Shown piece after piece: positions 10,964 to 21,177 of a stretch of DNA of 64,000 nt. Source of the DNA: Xenorhabdus bovienii SS-2004. Lineage in GTDB: Bacteria > Pseudomonadota > Gammaproteobacteria > Enterobacterales > Enterobacteriaceae. The stretch spans positions 2,418,001 through 2,482,000 of the forward strand of contig NC_013892.1 in the NCBI RefSeq assembly GCF_000027225.1, written 5' to 3'. Each line of letters starts with the position of its first letter. Position 1 is the stretch's first letter. Below the pieces are notes generated by a model that saw only the letters and a list, made by a program, of their open reading frames with translations, ran no database searches and was not told the origin of the DNA. The translations under genes were made by a program, and so were the position numbers.

Positions 10964-11836
10964 ATGCTTGATAAAATTTTCTCATTACCGATTGTAGAAC
11001 AAATATCTCCTTATATTAGCCAGCGAAATATTGAAGGATTTCCGTTGATTGTTCTGTCACACCCAAAAGTACGCGGCGCAATCAGTATTCAGGGGGCACA
11101 TCTTATTACATGGCAGCCCAGTGGTGAAAAACCTGTATTATGGTTAAGCGATAACACTGAATTTAATACAGGTACAGCCATTCGTGGTGGCATTCCCATC
11201 TGTTGGCCCTGGTTTGGTTCGACAAGCGCTCCCAGTCACGGTTTTGCACGGATCTTACCTTGGGAATTCAGGGCACACCATGAAAATGAAAACGGCGTGA
11301 TCTTGACATTTACACTACAAGATAATGCCGAGACACATAAGTTATGGCCGCACGAGTTCACACTCATTGCCCGTTTTAAGTTAGGGGAAACCTGCGAAAT
11401 AGAGCTGGAGTCTCACGGAGAATATCAAACAACATGTGCTCTCCACTCTTACTTTAATATCAGTGATGTCAATCAAATCCGTGTCAGCGGGCTTGGTGCT
11501 CACTTTATCGATACCGTTGCCGATAAAAAACAGTACGTTCACCAAGATCTGACTTTTAAAGGACGAATTGACCGCATTTATACTGAACCAGAAGATTTCA
11601 GTCTACTCAGTGATACACCGTGGAAACGAACTATTGAAATTCACCATTATCACCATAGTGATGTAGTTTGCTGGAATCCCGGTGCCGAACTTTCCAGCAG
11701 TATGAAAGATATGAGTAAAGAAGGTTACAAGAATATGGTTTGCATCGAAACTGCATGTATCAACTCCCCACAACTATCCAGAAATAACAACCCTGCCAGG
11801 CTTTCTGTGGTTATCCGTTGCCGTAAAAATCCTTGA
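10964..11836 (+). CDS. yeaD: D-hexose-6-phosphate epimerase-like protein YeaD
   Basis: This 290-residue member of the aldose-1-epimerase superfamily belongs to the YeaD group, whose members act on glucose-6-phosphate anomers. Family features include TAIRGGIPICWPWFG near residue 90, LHSYFNISDV with the catalytic His, and the C-terminal MVCIETACI with the catalytic Glu. No signal peptide is present. It follows gapA as in E. coli, which fits a role in hexose phosphate metabolism, but has its own spacing after the gapA terminator. Confidence 0.9.
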   Translation: MLDKIFSLPIVEQISPYISQRNIEGFPLIVLSHPKVRGAISIQGAHLITWQPSGEKPVLWLSDNTEFNTGTAIRGGIPICWPWFGSTSAPSHGFARILPWEFRAHHENENGVILTFTLQDNAETHKLWPHEFTLIARFKLGETCEIELESHGEYQTTCALHSYFNISDVNQIRVSGLGAHFIDTVADKKQYVHQDLTFKGRIDRIYTEPEDFSLLSDTPWKRTIEIHHYHHSDVVCWNPGAELSSSMKDMSKEGYKNMVCIETACINSPQLSRNNNPARLSVVIRCRKNP

Positions 11837-11850
11837 TGGAAATAAACGAT

Positions 11851-11904
11851 AAGCTGAACTCTGTCATGACTATTTTGCTATGACTATCTTGAAGAGTTCA
11901 GCTT
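11851..11904. terminator. Long hairpin between yeaD and mipA
   Basis: A perfect 12 bp stem (AAGCTGAACTCT at 11851-11862 and its complement at 11893-11904) encloses a 30-base loop and is followed by TTTT on the plus strand. The genes converge here, so it probably terminates both. The loop contains the 8-mer ATGACTAT twice. Confidence 0.75.
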
Positions 11905-11933
11905 TTCATCTTTCTTGACATAAACAACATCTG

Positions 11934-12680
11934 TCAGAAAGTATAAGTAATACCCGACCAGATAGTACCGGAGTATGAGCGATTGGTCATCGGGCTGTTT
12001 TTCACTTCGCTTGGTAAATGTTCTACACGCCCCATCATGAAAGCAGTCCAATTATTATCGAAGGTATAATAACCAGATAATTCAAGATAAGGACTCCAGC
12101 TATCGCCCGGTGTATATTCAGCCAGACCGCTGCGAACAGATTCGTTCTTTTTGATGCCATAACTATAACGGTTCTGTTTTTTGCTATCCCAGACAATGCC
12201 TATCCCTGGTTCCAATAACCAGCCGTTTTGCTTGAAACTATATAAGTAGGCGAAATCAGCACTGATACCGTTACTTTCGCCCAGTATATCGGCAGCTAAT
12301 GAGGCACGCAGGCTCCCCCAGTCTTCATGATGTTTATAAGTGAAACCACCCATAACCGTGTCACGACGACGATCCAGTTTTTTCATCTGCTCATCTGTAC
12401 TATCCTTGGGGTGGAAAGCTCGTGGAGCATAGAATAGATCTACAGAAAGCTTATCCTTTGGCTGGTTCCAGAGGTAATAACCTGCCGCCAGAGTCTGAAA
12501 ATAAAAGTTTTCACTCTCATAAGATACCATGGGAACCGGCAGTATCTTATCTTTTGTTTTCAATCCCTTGTAAGGTTTAGCTTCATACAATGCCGACAAC
12601 CCAATAGACCATTCGCCAGCATATGCCACAGAAGAAGACAGGCAAAGCCCCACTACTGCAATAAACACCTTATTAGTCAT
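11934..12680 (-). CDS. mipA: MipA/OmpV family outer membrane protein
   Basis: This 248-residue protein has a signal peptide ending AYA at about residue 21. The mature part is rich in alternating beta-strand sequence and ends with the outer-membrane signature aromatic Phe (TYTF). MipA in E. coli is a scaffold for the lytic transglycosylase MltA and PBP1B, while OmpV relatives act as porin-like barrels. Position next to yeaD matches E. coli mipA, with yeaE absent between them. I infer orthology from position and family; the exact partner is not visible in sequence. Confidence 0.85.
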   Translation of the reverse strand: MTNKVFIAVVGLCLSSSVAYAGEWSIGLSALYEAKPYKGLKTKDKILPVPMVSYESENFYFQTLAAGYYLWNQPKDKLSVDLFYAPRAFHPKDSTDEQMKKLDRRRDTVMGGFTYKHHEDWGSLRASLAADILGESNGISADFAYLYSFKQNGWLLEPGIGIVWDSKKQNRYSYGIKKNESVRSGLAEYTPGDSWSPYLELSGYYTFDNNWTAFMMGRVEHLPSEVKNSPMTNRSYSGTIWSGITYTF

Positions 12681-12956
12681 TATAAGTTATTTCCTGTCAG
12701 ACAAATTGTTGTGAAATCAGGCATAAAGTGTATGTATCCGGTGATTTATTGCCAAGCAATTGATAATGATTTTTAATTTAATCGCACTATATGCATAAAA
12801 TCCGGAACTGGCAGCTTGATGTTACCATTGGTTAAAAATCATCAAGTGACAACGTCACACTTAGATATTATCTGAATATTAATTTTGCTGATGTTATAAA
12901 AAAATACAGGCATTATTCCAAATTTCGGTACGGAAAAATGCCTGAAAGAGATAAGA

Positions 12957-14024
12957 TCAGTTAACAACTACCGGAACACGTATAGCTAAAGCACAGAGCA
13001 GTTCATAACCAATGGTTCCTGCGGATTCGGCCACTTCATCCACTGGCAAGTTTTCCCCCCATAACTCCACGGTACTACCTATTTCTGTTTGTGGACACGG
13101 CGTCAAATCAACCGTCATCATATCCATCGATATGGCACCCAGTAACTGTGTACGGACACCACCAACAAGGATGGGGGTACCCGTTGAGGCGTGCCTTGGA
13201 TAACCATCAGCATAACCACATGCCACCGTACCTATACGGGTAGGATACTGGGTTGTATAACGGCTGCCGTAGCCAATTTTTGCCCCTTTGGGTAGGTCAT
13301 GAACCGCAATGATTTCACTGTGTAAACTCATCGCTGGTTTCAAACCCACATCAGCAATATCACGCCATTTTCCACTCGGGGATGCACCATACAGGATGAT
13401 ACCCGGCCTAACCCAATCACCATGTGTCTTCGGATGCCACAAAACTGCACCAGAATTGGCTAGACAGCGAGGAAGTAAGTCCATTTTCAGACATTCAACA
13501 ACCGCAAATTGCTCATCAATACCAATCTCATTATCTGAATTAGCAAAATGAGTCATCAACGTGACTGACTTGATATTTTTTATGCAATTCGCCATTGAGA
13601 CCACTTGTGAATATTCTTCGGGGGTAAAACCCAGCCGATTCATTCCGCTATTGATTTTCAAATAGATATCAATGGGGTTATTCAGTCTGGCTTCTTCTAT
13701 TGCCTTGAGTTGCCAGTAACTATGCACTGTAGTTGTCAGGCCATATTGATCAATGAGCTGCAAATCCGAAAGTTTGAAAAAACCTTCCAATAACAGGATT
13801 GGCCCTTGCCACCCGTGTTCCCTTAAATAAATAGCTTCATTCATATCAAGCAGCGCGAATCCATCCGTTTGCATGAGTGACTGCCATATTCTGTCCAATC
13901 CATGCCCATATGCATTAGCTTTCACTACTGACCAGATTTTGCTGTCACCGACTTTCTGGCGGATAACCGCCAAGTTATGGCGGAATGCATCGAGATGGAT
14001 CGTCGCCAAAATAGGACGTGGCAT
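12957..14024 (-). CDS. dadX: Alanine racemase, catabolic
   Basis: This 355-residue PLP enzyme interconverts L- and D-alanine. The PLP-binding lysine is in VVKANAYGHG near residue 34, and the catalytic tyrosine region is IGYGSRYTTQYPTRIGTVACGYADGYPRH in the C-terminal barrel. It lies 16 nt downstream of dadA on the same strand with the ribosome binding site AAGGGG. The pair forms the dadAX operon, in which the racemase feeds D-alanine to the dehydrogenase. Its placement, not its sequence, separates it from the biosynthetic Alr. Confidence 0.95.
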   Translation of the reverse strand: MPRPILATIHLDAFRHNLAVIRQKVGDSKIWSVVKANAYGHGLDRIWQSLMQTDGFALLDMNEAIYLREHGWQGPILLLEGFFKLSDLQLIDQYGLTTTVHSYWQLKAIEEARLNNPIDIYLKINSGMNRLGFTPEEYSQVVSMANCIKNIKSVTLMTHFANSDNEIGIDEQFAVVECLKMDLLPRCLANSGAVLWHPKTHGDWVRPGIILYGASPSGKWRDIADVGLKPAMSLHSEIIAVHDLPKGAKIGYGSRYTTQYPTRIGTVACGYADGYPRHASTGTPILVGGVRTQLLGAISMDMMTVDLTPCPQTEIGSTVELWGENLPVDEVAESAGTIGYELLCALAIRVPVVVN

Positions 14025-14040
14025 GACGACCCCTTATAAT

Positions 14041-15342
14041 TTATGCAGTATGTAAACGATGCTTCACTCGAAGCACTTTTGTATTGAATCCATTGATATA
14101 TCTAAATACCGAGAGATCATCTGCCGCGATTTCCGGCGTCTTGCCAGAAATTAAATCAGACAATAACTTCCCTGAACCACAGGCCATCGTCCAGCCTAGC
14201 GTTCCATGTCCTGTGTTTAAATAGAGATTACTATATTTGGTTGGGCCGACGATAGGAGTACCATCTGGCGTCATTGGGCGTAGCCCCGTCCAAAATGCAG
14301 CTTCAGCAATATTGCCACCGCTGTGGTAGAGATCCTGCACAACCATTTTTAACGTTTCACAGCGATTATTCGGTACATTCATATTGAAACCGACCATTTC
14401 TGCCATGCCACCAACGCGAATACGGTTATCAAAACGAGTAATAGCTATCTTGTAAGTTTCATCCAGTACAGTTGAGGTTGGCGCTCTTGCTTCATCCATA
14501 ATCGGCATCGTCAGAGAATAGCCTTTCAGCGGATAAACGGGGATTTTAACGAATTCTTTCAGTATGTTGGTAGAATAAGACCCCATCGCCACCACATAGT
14601 TATCCGCCGTCATGATGCCACCATCACACCGGATACCCGTGATTTTGTTTCCATCCACCAGAATCTGTTTAACCTGATTGCTAAACACAAACTTGACTCC
14701 CGCCTCTTCTGCCATTTTTGCCAGCGCTTTGGTAAATATCTGACAATCACCCGTTTCATCATTCGGCAGTTGTAACCCACCTGTCAATTTATGGGAAACA
14801 TGGGCAAGTGCAGGCTCCACTGATGCCAGTTGTTCTGCGGTCAATAATTGGTAAGGAACACCTTCTTGTTCCAATACTGCGATATCATTGGCGGCATTAT
14901 CAAACTGTCTGGCAGTTCTAAATAATTGCAGAGTTCCTCCCTGACGCCCTTCATATTGGATGCCAGTATCTGCCCTTAACTGTTTAATGCAATCACGGCT
15001 ATATTCCGCCAATCGCACCATCCTGCTTTTATTCATGGCGTAATGGTCAGCATCACAGTTGCGCAGCATTTGCCACATCCAGCGTAGCTGAAATAGTGAA
15101 CCATCAGGGCGAATAGCCAGTGGTGCATGGCGTTGAAACATCCATTTTACTGCTTTCAGTGGTATCCCCGGTGCTCCCCATGGCGTTGCATATCCCGGTG
15201 AGATCTGACCGGCGTTACCTGCACTCGTTTCTTCAGCGGCACTATCCTGGCGATCAACCACAGTCACTTCATGACCTTCCTGTGCCAAATACCACGCACT
15301 GGTGACACCAATAACGCCACCGCCTAAAATAAGGACTTTCAT
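14041..15342 (-). CDS. dadA: D-amino acid dehydrogenase, small subunit
   Basis: This 433-residue FAD flavoprotein oxidises D-alanine to pyruvate and ammonia and passes electrons to the respiratory chain at the inner membrane. The dinucleotide-binding start is [20 protein letters not shown]. The C-terminal [14 protein letters not shown] is the usual FAD-contacting loop of the family. The ATG at 15342 is preferred over 15375 because AGGGGGCAGA stands directly upstream and the protein then starts at the FAD motif like E. coli DadA (432 residues). The unit is dadA-dadX; in E. coli it is under Lrp and catabolite control, which I could not confirm here. Confidence 0.96.
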   Translation of the reverse strand: MKVLILGGGVIGVTSAWYLAQEGHEVTVVDRQDSAAEETSAGNAGQISPGYATPWGAPGIPLKAVKWMFQRHAPLAIRPDGSLFQLRWMWQMLRNCDADHYAMNKSRMVRLAEYSRDCIKQLRADTGIQYEGRQGGTLQLFRTARQFDNAANDIAVLEQEGVPYQLLTAEQLASVEPALAHVSHKLTGGLQLPNDETGDCQIFTKALAKMAEEAGVKFVFSNQVKQILVDGNKITGIRCDGGIMTADNYVVAMGSYSTNILKEFVKIPVYPLKGYSLTMPIMDEARAPTSTVLDETYKIAITRFDNRIRVGGMAEMVGFNMNVPNNRCETLKMVVQDLYHSGGNIAEAAFWTGLRPMTPDGTPIVGPTKYSNLYLNTGHGTLGWTMACGSGKLLSDLISGKTPEIAADDLSVFRYINGFNTKVLRVKHRLHTA

Positions 15343-15803
15343 TCTGCCCCCTGTTGATATGAGTAATATGTGCAAGCATAATATGCTGAATATAAAAAGC
15401 CAATATAGAATAATAGACTACAACACCATTAATTTAATTTTAGGATTTGAATCACATTTTTATTACAAAATATTGATAATATCGTCATTCTAATTTCGAT
15501 CAAAAATTAATAAAAATCAAATTAATTCAATAAATTAAATAAAAATTTAATACTGATAATTATCTTATTTCACTACCTGTTAAGTGATTTTCACGGAAAA
15601 AAGAAACATAAAATTTACAACTCCAAATTTCATTAAATTATTGTCAAACCAAAATATTCAGAATTAAATATCCAAGCAAGAACAATTAGGCAGAATAATA
15701 ATTTAAAAAATTGAATTTTACAGTTTGCGTAAATTTTCAACATCAATTGAAAAATAAAAATACCGGGGTGTGAATAAGATGGAAAAACAACCTAATGTAA
15801 AAG
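15343..15803. other. Very AT-rich spacer upstream of dadA
   Basis: No gene is supported here. The stretch is rich in A and T tracts, of the kind bound by Lrp or H-NS, and must hold the dadA promoter at its right-hand side on the minus strand. No clear single binding site can be named by eye. Confidence 0.45.
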
Positions 15804-15828
15804 AGCGCACTAACTAAGCTAGTACGCT
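15804..15828 (-). terminator. Terminator of fadR
   Basis: AGCG-C-ACTA pairs with TAGT-A-CGCT around a 7-base loop. Read on the minus strand it is followed by CTTTTAC, so it suits fadR, which ends at 15879. Confidence 0.65.
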
Positions 15829-15878
15829 TTTAGAATGTGATGGCAGATAAAAAAACAGAAATTAGAAATGAAATGTGA

Positions 15879-16601
15879 TCAGCTGTGACGTGCTTCTGTT
15901 AAATCATTCAGCATAACACTTTGCATGTCATGCCAAATGGTTCCACTTTCTTTACCATAACTACGCACACAATCCATGATTTTGTCATAGGATTGTTCCC
16001 GACACATCGTACTCAATTGCTGATAGAAATTCAGTGCCAGCATACGGGCATCAGGATTTGAGAAATAATAGCGGCCAACGCGGGTATAAAGCCCTCTTAA
16101 TCCATTGATAATCAAACCGTAAATTGGATTTCCTGACGCAAAAGCCAGCCCACGAAAAATATCATAATCCACGGCACTGAAAGATTCGGCGGTATCTTCC
16201 ACACTCTCTTTTTCTGCCAATACTTCCAATGATTTTTCAGGATTATGTCTAAATGCAGTACGAATAAAAATCGCGGCGATATTGGTACGAACCGCCAGTA
16301 GATTATCAATTAACTGGGGAACGCGATCATGATCAAGCCGTGCCAGCGTCTCCAGAATATTAAGACCAGATGTTTCCCAGAAGTTATTGACCTTTGTTGG
16401 CTTTCCATGCTGAATAGTCAACCAGCCATCACGGGCAAGGCGCTGCAACACTTCACGTAAAGTAGTACGGGTAACACCGATCAACTCAGATAATTCACGC
16501 TCTGCTGGCAGCATGGAACCTGGTGGAAAGCGATTATTCCAAATGCTTTCAATGATATACTCTTCCGCGAAACCCGCAGGGCTTTGAGCCTTAATTACCA
16601 T
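15879..16601 (-). CDS. fadR: Fatty acid metabolism regulator FadR
   Basis: This 240-residue GntR-family repressor/activator binds long-chain acyl-CoA, represses beta-oxidation genes and activates fabA/fabB. The winged helix is at about residues 30-75 ([31 protein letters not shown]), and the wing sequence is [15 protein letters not shown]. The C-terminal helical FCD-like acyl-CoA domain fills the rest. It is divergent from nhaB, as in E. coli. In E. coli fabI is among the genes it can influence; a fabI is present in this window at 38837. Confidence 0.96.
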   Translation of the reverse strand: MVIKAQSPAGFAEEYIIESIWNNRFPPGSMLPAERELSELIGVTRTTLREVLQRLARDGWLTIQHGKPTKVNNFWETSGLNILETLARLDHDRVPQLIDNLLAVRTNIAAIFIRTAFRHNPEKSLEVLAEKESVEDTAESFSAVDYDIFRGLAFASGNPIYGLIINGLRGLYTRVGRYYFSNPDARMLALNFYQQLSTMCREQSYDKIMDCVRSYGKESGTIWHDMQSVMLNDLTEARHS

Positions 16602-16837
16602 ATTTTAACTATTCCAAAGCAATTTTCTTAGCTAATAATAATCATCGATCATACCAGAACGCGTCTGAACGACATAGTTACATAGTAAATAAACAGCGAA
16701 AGAGTGAAAGGAATCATAAAAAATGGAATTATTCGCTGATTAATTATGTTCTGATACCCTTAAATTGCTATCGTTTAGAGCGTACTATGACTCTTTAGAT
16801 TTGTCCCATGTATCCACAAAGAGGAATATTTATAATA

Positions 16838-18388
16838 ATGGAAATCAGTATTCGACATGCAGTGGTGAAAAACTTTCTCGGCAACTCGCCGGATTGGTAC
16901 AAATTGGCTATCATTGTTTTTCTTATTATCAATCCACTGGTTTTTTTCTTTGTCAATCCCTTCGTTGCAGGGTGGATGCTCGTTGTCGAGTTTATTTTCA
17001 CGTTGGCAATGGCGTTAAAATGTTACCCTTTACAACCCGGAGGATTACTCGCTATTGAAGCGGTCATCATCGGGATGACTTCGCCAAAACAAATAAGTCA
17101 TGAAATTTCCAACAATCTCGAAGTTATTTTGCTGTTGATTTTCATGGTTGCTGGCATTTATTTCATGAAGCAACTGCTACTATTTGTTTTCACGAAGCTA
17201 CTGTTAACTATTCGCTCTAAAAAAATGCTGTCACTCGCGTTTTGCCTGGCGAGTGCCTTTTTGTCTGCGTTTCTCGATGCCTTGACCGTTATTGCCGTCG
17301 TTATCAGTGTCTCGGTAGGGTTTTACTCCATTTATCACCATTTCCTTTCCGCCAGCCAAAATAACAACTCTGACCTGAACGATGATCAGTTTATTGACGG
17401 CGAAGATAAGAAGCAGACTCTGGAACAATTCCGGGCATTTCTGCGCAGCCTGATGATGCATGCAGGTATCGGTACAGCTTTGGGTGGTGTGATGACCATG
17501 GTGGGCGAGCCACAAAACCTGATTATTGCTAAACACGTTGGCTGGGATTTCGTAACGTTCTTTATTCGTATGTCTCCTGTCACCATACCGGTATTTGTCT
17601 GTGGTCTGCTGGTCTGCTTGCTGGTCGAGCATTTTAAATTATTTGGTTACGGCGCTGAATTACCCGTTCATGTTCGTTCGGTTTTAGAAGATTACGATAA
17701 AAAAACCAGTGAAAAACGCACTCGGCAGGAAAAAACTCAACTTGCCGTTCAGGCATTAATTGGTATCTGGCTGATTTTGGCACTGGCTTTCCATTTAGCA
17801 GAGGTCGGGCTGATTGGTCTGTCGGTAATCATTCTGGCTACGGCATTCTGCGGTATCACCGAAGAGCATGATTTAGGTAAAGCGTTCGAAGAAGCTCTTC
17901 CGTTTACTGCACTGTTAACCGTCTTTTTCTCTGTCGTTGCCGTGATTATTGATCAGCAATTATTTACACCATTTATTCAATATGTGCTGCAATCTTCGCC
18001 AGCCTCACAATTGTCATTATTCTATTTGTTCAATGGATTGCTTTCTGCCGTTTCTGACAACGTATTCGTAGGTACGGTTTACATTAATGAAGCGCTAATT
18101 GCCTTGAAGAATGGTTTAATTTCACAGCAACAATATGAATTTCTGGCAGTAGCTATCAATACAGGCACAAACTTACCGTCAGTGGCAACACCAAATGGAC
18201 AAGCCGCATTTTTATTCTTACTGACATCTGCCCTGTCTCCATTGATTCGTCTGTCTTATGGCCGCATGGTGGTGATGGCGCTGCCTTATACCATTGTAAT
18301 GACCTTGGTCGGCTTGTTGAGTGTGGAATTCTGGCTTGTTCCAGCGACTGAGTATCTGATGAAACTCGGTCTGATCACTCCGCTTTAA
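16838..18388 (+). CDS. nhaB: Na+/H+ antiporter NhaB
   Basis: This 516-residue inner-membrane antiporter exchanges cytoplasmic Na+ for external H+ and helps pH and sodium homeostasis. It has about a dozen hydrophobic segments, beginning at residues 23-60 and ending near the C-terminus. The start is [20 protein letters not shown], matching the 513-residue E. coli protein. An open frame runs 10 codons further upstream to 16808 but is not conserved. nhaB and dsbB lie in the same order and strand as in E. coli, separated here by a terminator. Confidence 0.96.
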   Translation: MEISIRHAVVKNFLGNSPDWYKLAIIVFLIINPLVFFFVNPFVAGWMLVVEFIFTLAMALKCYPLQPGGLLAIEAVIIGMTSPKQISHEISNNLEVILLLIFMVAGIYFMKQLLLFVFTKLLLTIRSKKMLSLAFCLASAFLSAFLDALTVIAVVISVSVGFYSIYHHFLSASQNNNSDLNDDQFIDGEDKKQTLEQFRAFLRSLMMHAGIGTALGGVMTMVGEPQNLIIAKHVGWDFVTFFIRMSPVTIPVFVCGLLVCLLVEHFKLFGYGAELPVHVRSVLEDYDKKTSEKRTRQEKTQLAVQALIGIWLILALAFHLAEVGLIGLSVIILATAFCGITEEHDLGKAFEEALPFTALLTVFFSVVAVIIDQQLFTPFIQYVLQSSPASQLSLFYLFNGLLSAVSDNVFVGTVYINEALIALKNGLISQQQYEFLAVAINTGTNLPSVATPNGQAAFLFLLTSALSPLIRLSYGRMVVMALPYTIVMTLVGLLSVEFWLVPATEYLMKLGLITPL

Positions 18389-18413
18389 TTGCTCCGTAAT
18401 TTACCTCAAACTC

Positions 18414-18447
18414 AACCGGATGGTGGAAATGTGCACTGTCCGGTTTT
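18414..18447 (+). terminator. Terminator after nhaB
   Basis: A 7 bp stem AACCGGA / TCCGGTT with an 18-base loop is followed by a TTTTT tract. Confidence 0.75.
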
Positions 18448-18561
18448 TTATTGCCCCTTTTTAAAAAGATAATGTGATTAATTTTATTTTTTTATGGTTT
18501 TTAAAACGGCAAAATGAGCCATCATTTATAGTTAAATTTAAACTATGGGATAAACAGAAAA

Positions 18562-19080
18562 ATGTTTCGATTTTTAAAACAGAGTTCACAAGGGCGAAGC
18601 GCATGGTTACTGATGGCGTTAACAGCTCTTATATTGGAATTGACAGCACTTTATTTTCAACATGTGATGAAGTTACAGCCCTGTGTGATGTGTATTTATG
18701 AGCGGATTGCACTATTTGGCATTTTGGGAGCGGCTCTGCTCGGTGCCATTACACCAAAAACGCCACTACGTTGGCTGGCAATCCTGCTATGGCTGTATAG
18801 TGGGTGGCAGGGATTACAACTGGCGTGGGATCATACCATGATGCAGCTCCATCCTACCCCTTTTAATACCTGCGAATTTTTTGTCAGATTCCCGTCATGG
18901 CTACCCTTGAATGAATGGCTGCCTTCTGTGTTTCAAGCCACTGGTGATTGTTCGGTGAAACAGTGGTCATTTCTGACTCTGGATATGCCACAATGGTTAA
19001 TTGGTATTTTTGCTGCTTATTTGGTAGTGGGTGTTTTGGTTCTGATCAGTCAGTTTTTTATTATCCGGGGTAAGAACTGA
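18562..19080 (+). CDS. dsbB: Disulfide bond formation protein B
   Basis: This 172-residue inner-membrane protein reoxidises periplasmic DsbA and passes electrons to quinones. Four transmembrane helices are evident. Both redox pairs are intact: Cys41-Cys44 in CVMC and Cys104/Cys130 in FNTCEFF and GDCS. It follows nhaB as in E. coli. The ATG at 18562 gives the conserved beginning [15 protein letters not shown]. The overlapping frame at 18474-18701 is a shadow. Confidence 0.96.
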   Translation: MFRFLKQSSQGRSAWLLMALTALILELTALYFQHVMKLQPCVMCIYERIALFGILGAALLGAITPKTPLRWLAILLWLYSGWQGLQLAWDHTMMQLHPTPFNTCEFFVRFPSWLPLNEWLPSVFQATGDCSVKQWSFLTLDMPQWLIGIFAAYLVVGVLVLISQFFIIRGKN

Positions 19081-19165
19081 AAACATAACTTAATTGCAAA
19101 AAGTTATTTATTGTTATCAGTTTAACGAACTTCCGAGATATCAGGAATAATTGCACCACGATAAA

Positions 19166-19193
19166 AAGAAACAGCCCTTACGGGCTGTTTCTT
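19166..19193 (+). terminator. Terminator after dsbB
   Basis: A 12 bp perfect stem (AAGAAACAGCCC / GGGCTGTTTCTT) with a 4-base loop. It is the strongest hairpin between dsbB and the convergent lipoprotein gene and could serve both. Confidence 0.85.
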
Positions 19194-19288
19194 AAGAAAA
19201 AATATCGTACAAAATAGCAAACACAGACTCCAACATCGCCGTCGGTGTGTTTACAATAATTGTGGGTTATTTTTGACAATCAGAAAAC

Positions 19289-19579
19289 TCAAATAGACGT
19301 ACAGCCACCATCCAACAAGGCTCGTTCATCACAGCGCCGCCCATTCGCTAATTGGCAAACCGGCGTTTGATTTCCATTAATCTGTATTGCCCTCGCGAGA
19401 ATTCCCCCTGCATCAAAACAGTTCATACTGGCATTTTCACTCAGATTGATTCCCAGATCAGAATACTGATAATTTTTATGGCGTTTAGATGAATGATCAG
19501 TTTGTTGCCCACTGCAACCCGCTAATACCCATCCCATCAGAAAAAAGCTGCCCAAAACGAGCCTACGTTGCAAAAACAT
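19289..19579 (-). CDS. DUF333 family lipoprotein (YoaF-like)
   Basis: This 96-residue predicted lipoprotein starts MFLQRRLVLGSFFLMGWVLA and has a lipobox LAGC. The mature part carries the DUF333 pattern: ASMNCFDAGGILARAI, then TPVCQLANGRRCDERALLDGGC, with four conserved cysteines. Relatives such as E. coli YoaF have no established function. The start at 19579 is preferred to 19591 because GGGAGAAAA precedes it. It converges on dsbB and has a separate promoter in the spacer to its right. Confidence 0.8.
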   Translation of the reverse strand: MFLQRRLVLGSFFLMGWVLAGCSGQQTDHSSKRHKNYQYSDLGINLSENASMNCFDAGGILARAIQINGNQTPVCQLANGRRCDERALLDGGCTSI

Positions 19580-20099
19580 TTTTTCTCCCACTGTATAACC
19601 GATACATTAGATATTTTTGTCTCTTATTTCATAATAATGCTCACAAACCAAGCAACAAATCAATGACCAGTGCTTTTGAAAACAGGTTTACCAAAACTTG
19701 GTACATATTTAATATGTGGTTATTATACAAATATTTAATAAATATTTGTATAATCCATCAGAAGCGGAATCACCCTATATCAAAACTCAGGAACTGGCAG
19801 CTCGATGCAGTGTAAAACCACATACTATCAGGTTGTGGTGTGGTAATGGGAAGCAAAGAAGAGAAAGCTTCCCAAAACCTAATTAACGAAAAAAAGATTT
19901 TTATTACCAAACTTTTCATAAACCCTAAGCCATGCTTATCTGGAAGACTTTTTTGCCAACTCTGATTGATAATCCCTTTTCATCCTCTATCATTGTTTCC
20001 TTTTTTATGTTATCCGCCATAATAAACTGATTTCAGTTTTTTAAAGGTCTTTCAATCCATTGCTAAACAGGCAACCAAAAAAGTAAAGAACAATCAGAA
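19580..20099. other. Non-coding spacer with several hairpins
   Basis: No gene is supported. The spacer holds a 15 bp palindrome (19704-19718), a 31 bp near-perfect palindrome (19723-19753), a stem ACCACA/TGTGGT (19817-19839) and a stem GGGAAGC/GCTTCCC (19848-19873). The open frame at 19489-19815 lacks a ribosome binding site and overlaps the lipoprotein gene. Confidence 0.5.
19723..19753. repeat. 31 bp AT-rich palindrome
   Basis: TTATACAAATATTT and its exact complement flank a 3-base centre (AAT). The arms are 14 bp and perfect. It could be an operator or a cruciform-forming element; no flanking U-tract marks it as a terminator. Confidence 0.7.
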
Positions 20100-21014
20100 A
20101 TGAATAACCATAAAAATCAATATAATTTCAATAAATTACAAAAACGCCTGCGTCGTGACGCGGGTCAGGCCATTGCAGATTTCAAAATGATCGAAGAAGG
20201 CGATCGTATTATGGTCTGCCTTTCTGGTGGAAAAGATAGCTATACGCTTCTATCCATTTTGCAGAACCTGCAAAAAAGTGCACCAGTTAATTTCTCTCTG
20301 GTGGCAGTGAATCTGGATCAAAAGCAGCCAGGATTCCCTGAACATATCCTGCCAGCCTATCTGGAAGAGCTGGGCATTGAGTATAAGATTGTCGAAGAGA
20401 ACACTTACGGTATTGTAAAAGAGAAGATCCCTGAAGGGAAAACGACTTGTTCGCTCTGCTCTCGCCTTCGTCGTGGTATTTTGTACCGCACGGCAACTGA
20501 GTTAGGGGCGACCAAAATAGCTCTGGGCCATCACCGCGATGATATCTTGCAGACCGTATTTTTGAATATGTTCTATGGCGGTAAGTTAAAAGGTATGCCT
20601 CCTAAATTGATCAGCGATGATGGCAAGCATATTGTTATCCGCCCACTTGCCTATTGCCGGGAGAAGGACATTGAACGTTATGCCGAGGCCAGAGCGTTCC
20701 CGATCATTCCTTGTAATCTGTGCGGCTCGCAACCCAACTTACAGCGTCAGGTCATTAAGGATCTGCTGCGTGACTGGGACAAACGTTATCCAGGACGAAT
20801 CGAAACTATGTTTCGTGCCGTGCAAAATGTGGTTCCATCACATCTCAGCGATTTTAATCTGTTCGATTTCAAGAATATTACTCATGGCAGTGAAGTGATT
20901 GATGGTGGGGATTTGGCCTTTGATCGTGAAGAACTGCCCTCGCAGCCAGCCGTTGAATCAGATGACCAACTTGATTTTCAAGCAGATCGTCTGGATGTGG
21001 TCGAAATAAAATAG
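20100..21014 (+). CDS. ttcA: tRNA 2-thiocytidine biosynthesis protein TtcA
   Basis: This 304-residue enzyme thiolates cytidine 32 of certain tRNAs using ATP and a 4Fe-4S cluster. The PP-loop is SGGKDS at about residues 42-47. The cluster cysteines lie in [11 protein letters not shown] and PCNLCGSQ. Family length is about 311 residues. The start at 20100 gives the conserved [18 protein letters not shown]; the upstream ribosome binding site is weak. The convergent fnrS small RNA gene lies immediately downstream, and the fnrS terminator hairpin may also stop ttcA transcripts. Confidence 0.95.
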   Translation: MNNHKNQYNFNKLQKRLRRDAGQAIADFKMIEEGDRIMVCLSGGKDSYTLLSILQNLQKSAPVNFSLVAVNLDQKQPGFPEHILPAYLEELGIEYKIVEENTYGIVKEKIPEGKTTCSLCSRLRRGILYRTATELGATKIALGHHRDDILQTVFLNMFYGGKLKGMPPKLISDDGKHIVIRPLAYCREKDIERYAEARAFPIIPCNLCGSQPNLQRQVIKDLLRDWDKRYPGRIETMFRAVQNVVPSHLSDFNLFDFKNITHGSEVIDGGDLAFDREELPSQPAVESDDQLDFQADRLDVVEIK

Positions 21015-21016
21015 CG

Positions 21017-21142
21017 AAAAAAATAGCCGATGTAAAAACTGACATCGGCAATAATTAATCAATTATTCTGTACAAAACTCAATTTGAGAAAAACTACAAT
21101 TATGGAGCACAACGTTCATCACCCAACGTTGTATTCACCTGC
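21017..21142 (-). ncRNA. fnrS: FnrS anaerobic small regulatory RNA
   Basis: Read on the minus strand, the segment starts GCAGGTGAATACAACGTT and closely matches the 5' end of E. coli FnrS. The 5' hairpin is kept: ACAACGTT at residues 10-17 pairs with AACGTTGT, followed by GCTCCATAATTGT. Several stem positions differ from E. coli in a paired way. The 3' end is an intrinsic terminator (GCCGATGT / ACATCGGC read on either strand, 21026-21033 and 21042-21049) with a T tract. The position between ttcA and zntB matches the E. coli locus, and length (about 126 nt) is near the 122 nt of E. coli. FnrS is an Hfq-dependent RNA that represses aerobic functions such as sodB when oxygen is absent. The middle part has diverged and lacks the E. 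coli CTTACTTCC stretch. Confidence 0.88.
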
Positions 21143-21177
21143 GAAGGCTATAGTGCCTTAATTGTAGGATCTAATTA

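Noticed and set aside
19489..19815. Plus-strand frame of 108 codons overlapping the DUF333 lipoprotein gene
   Set aside because: No ribosome binding site, antisense to a better-supported gene, and its end runs through palindromic non-coding DNA.
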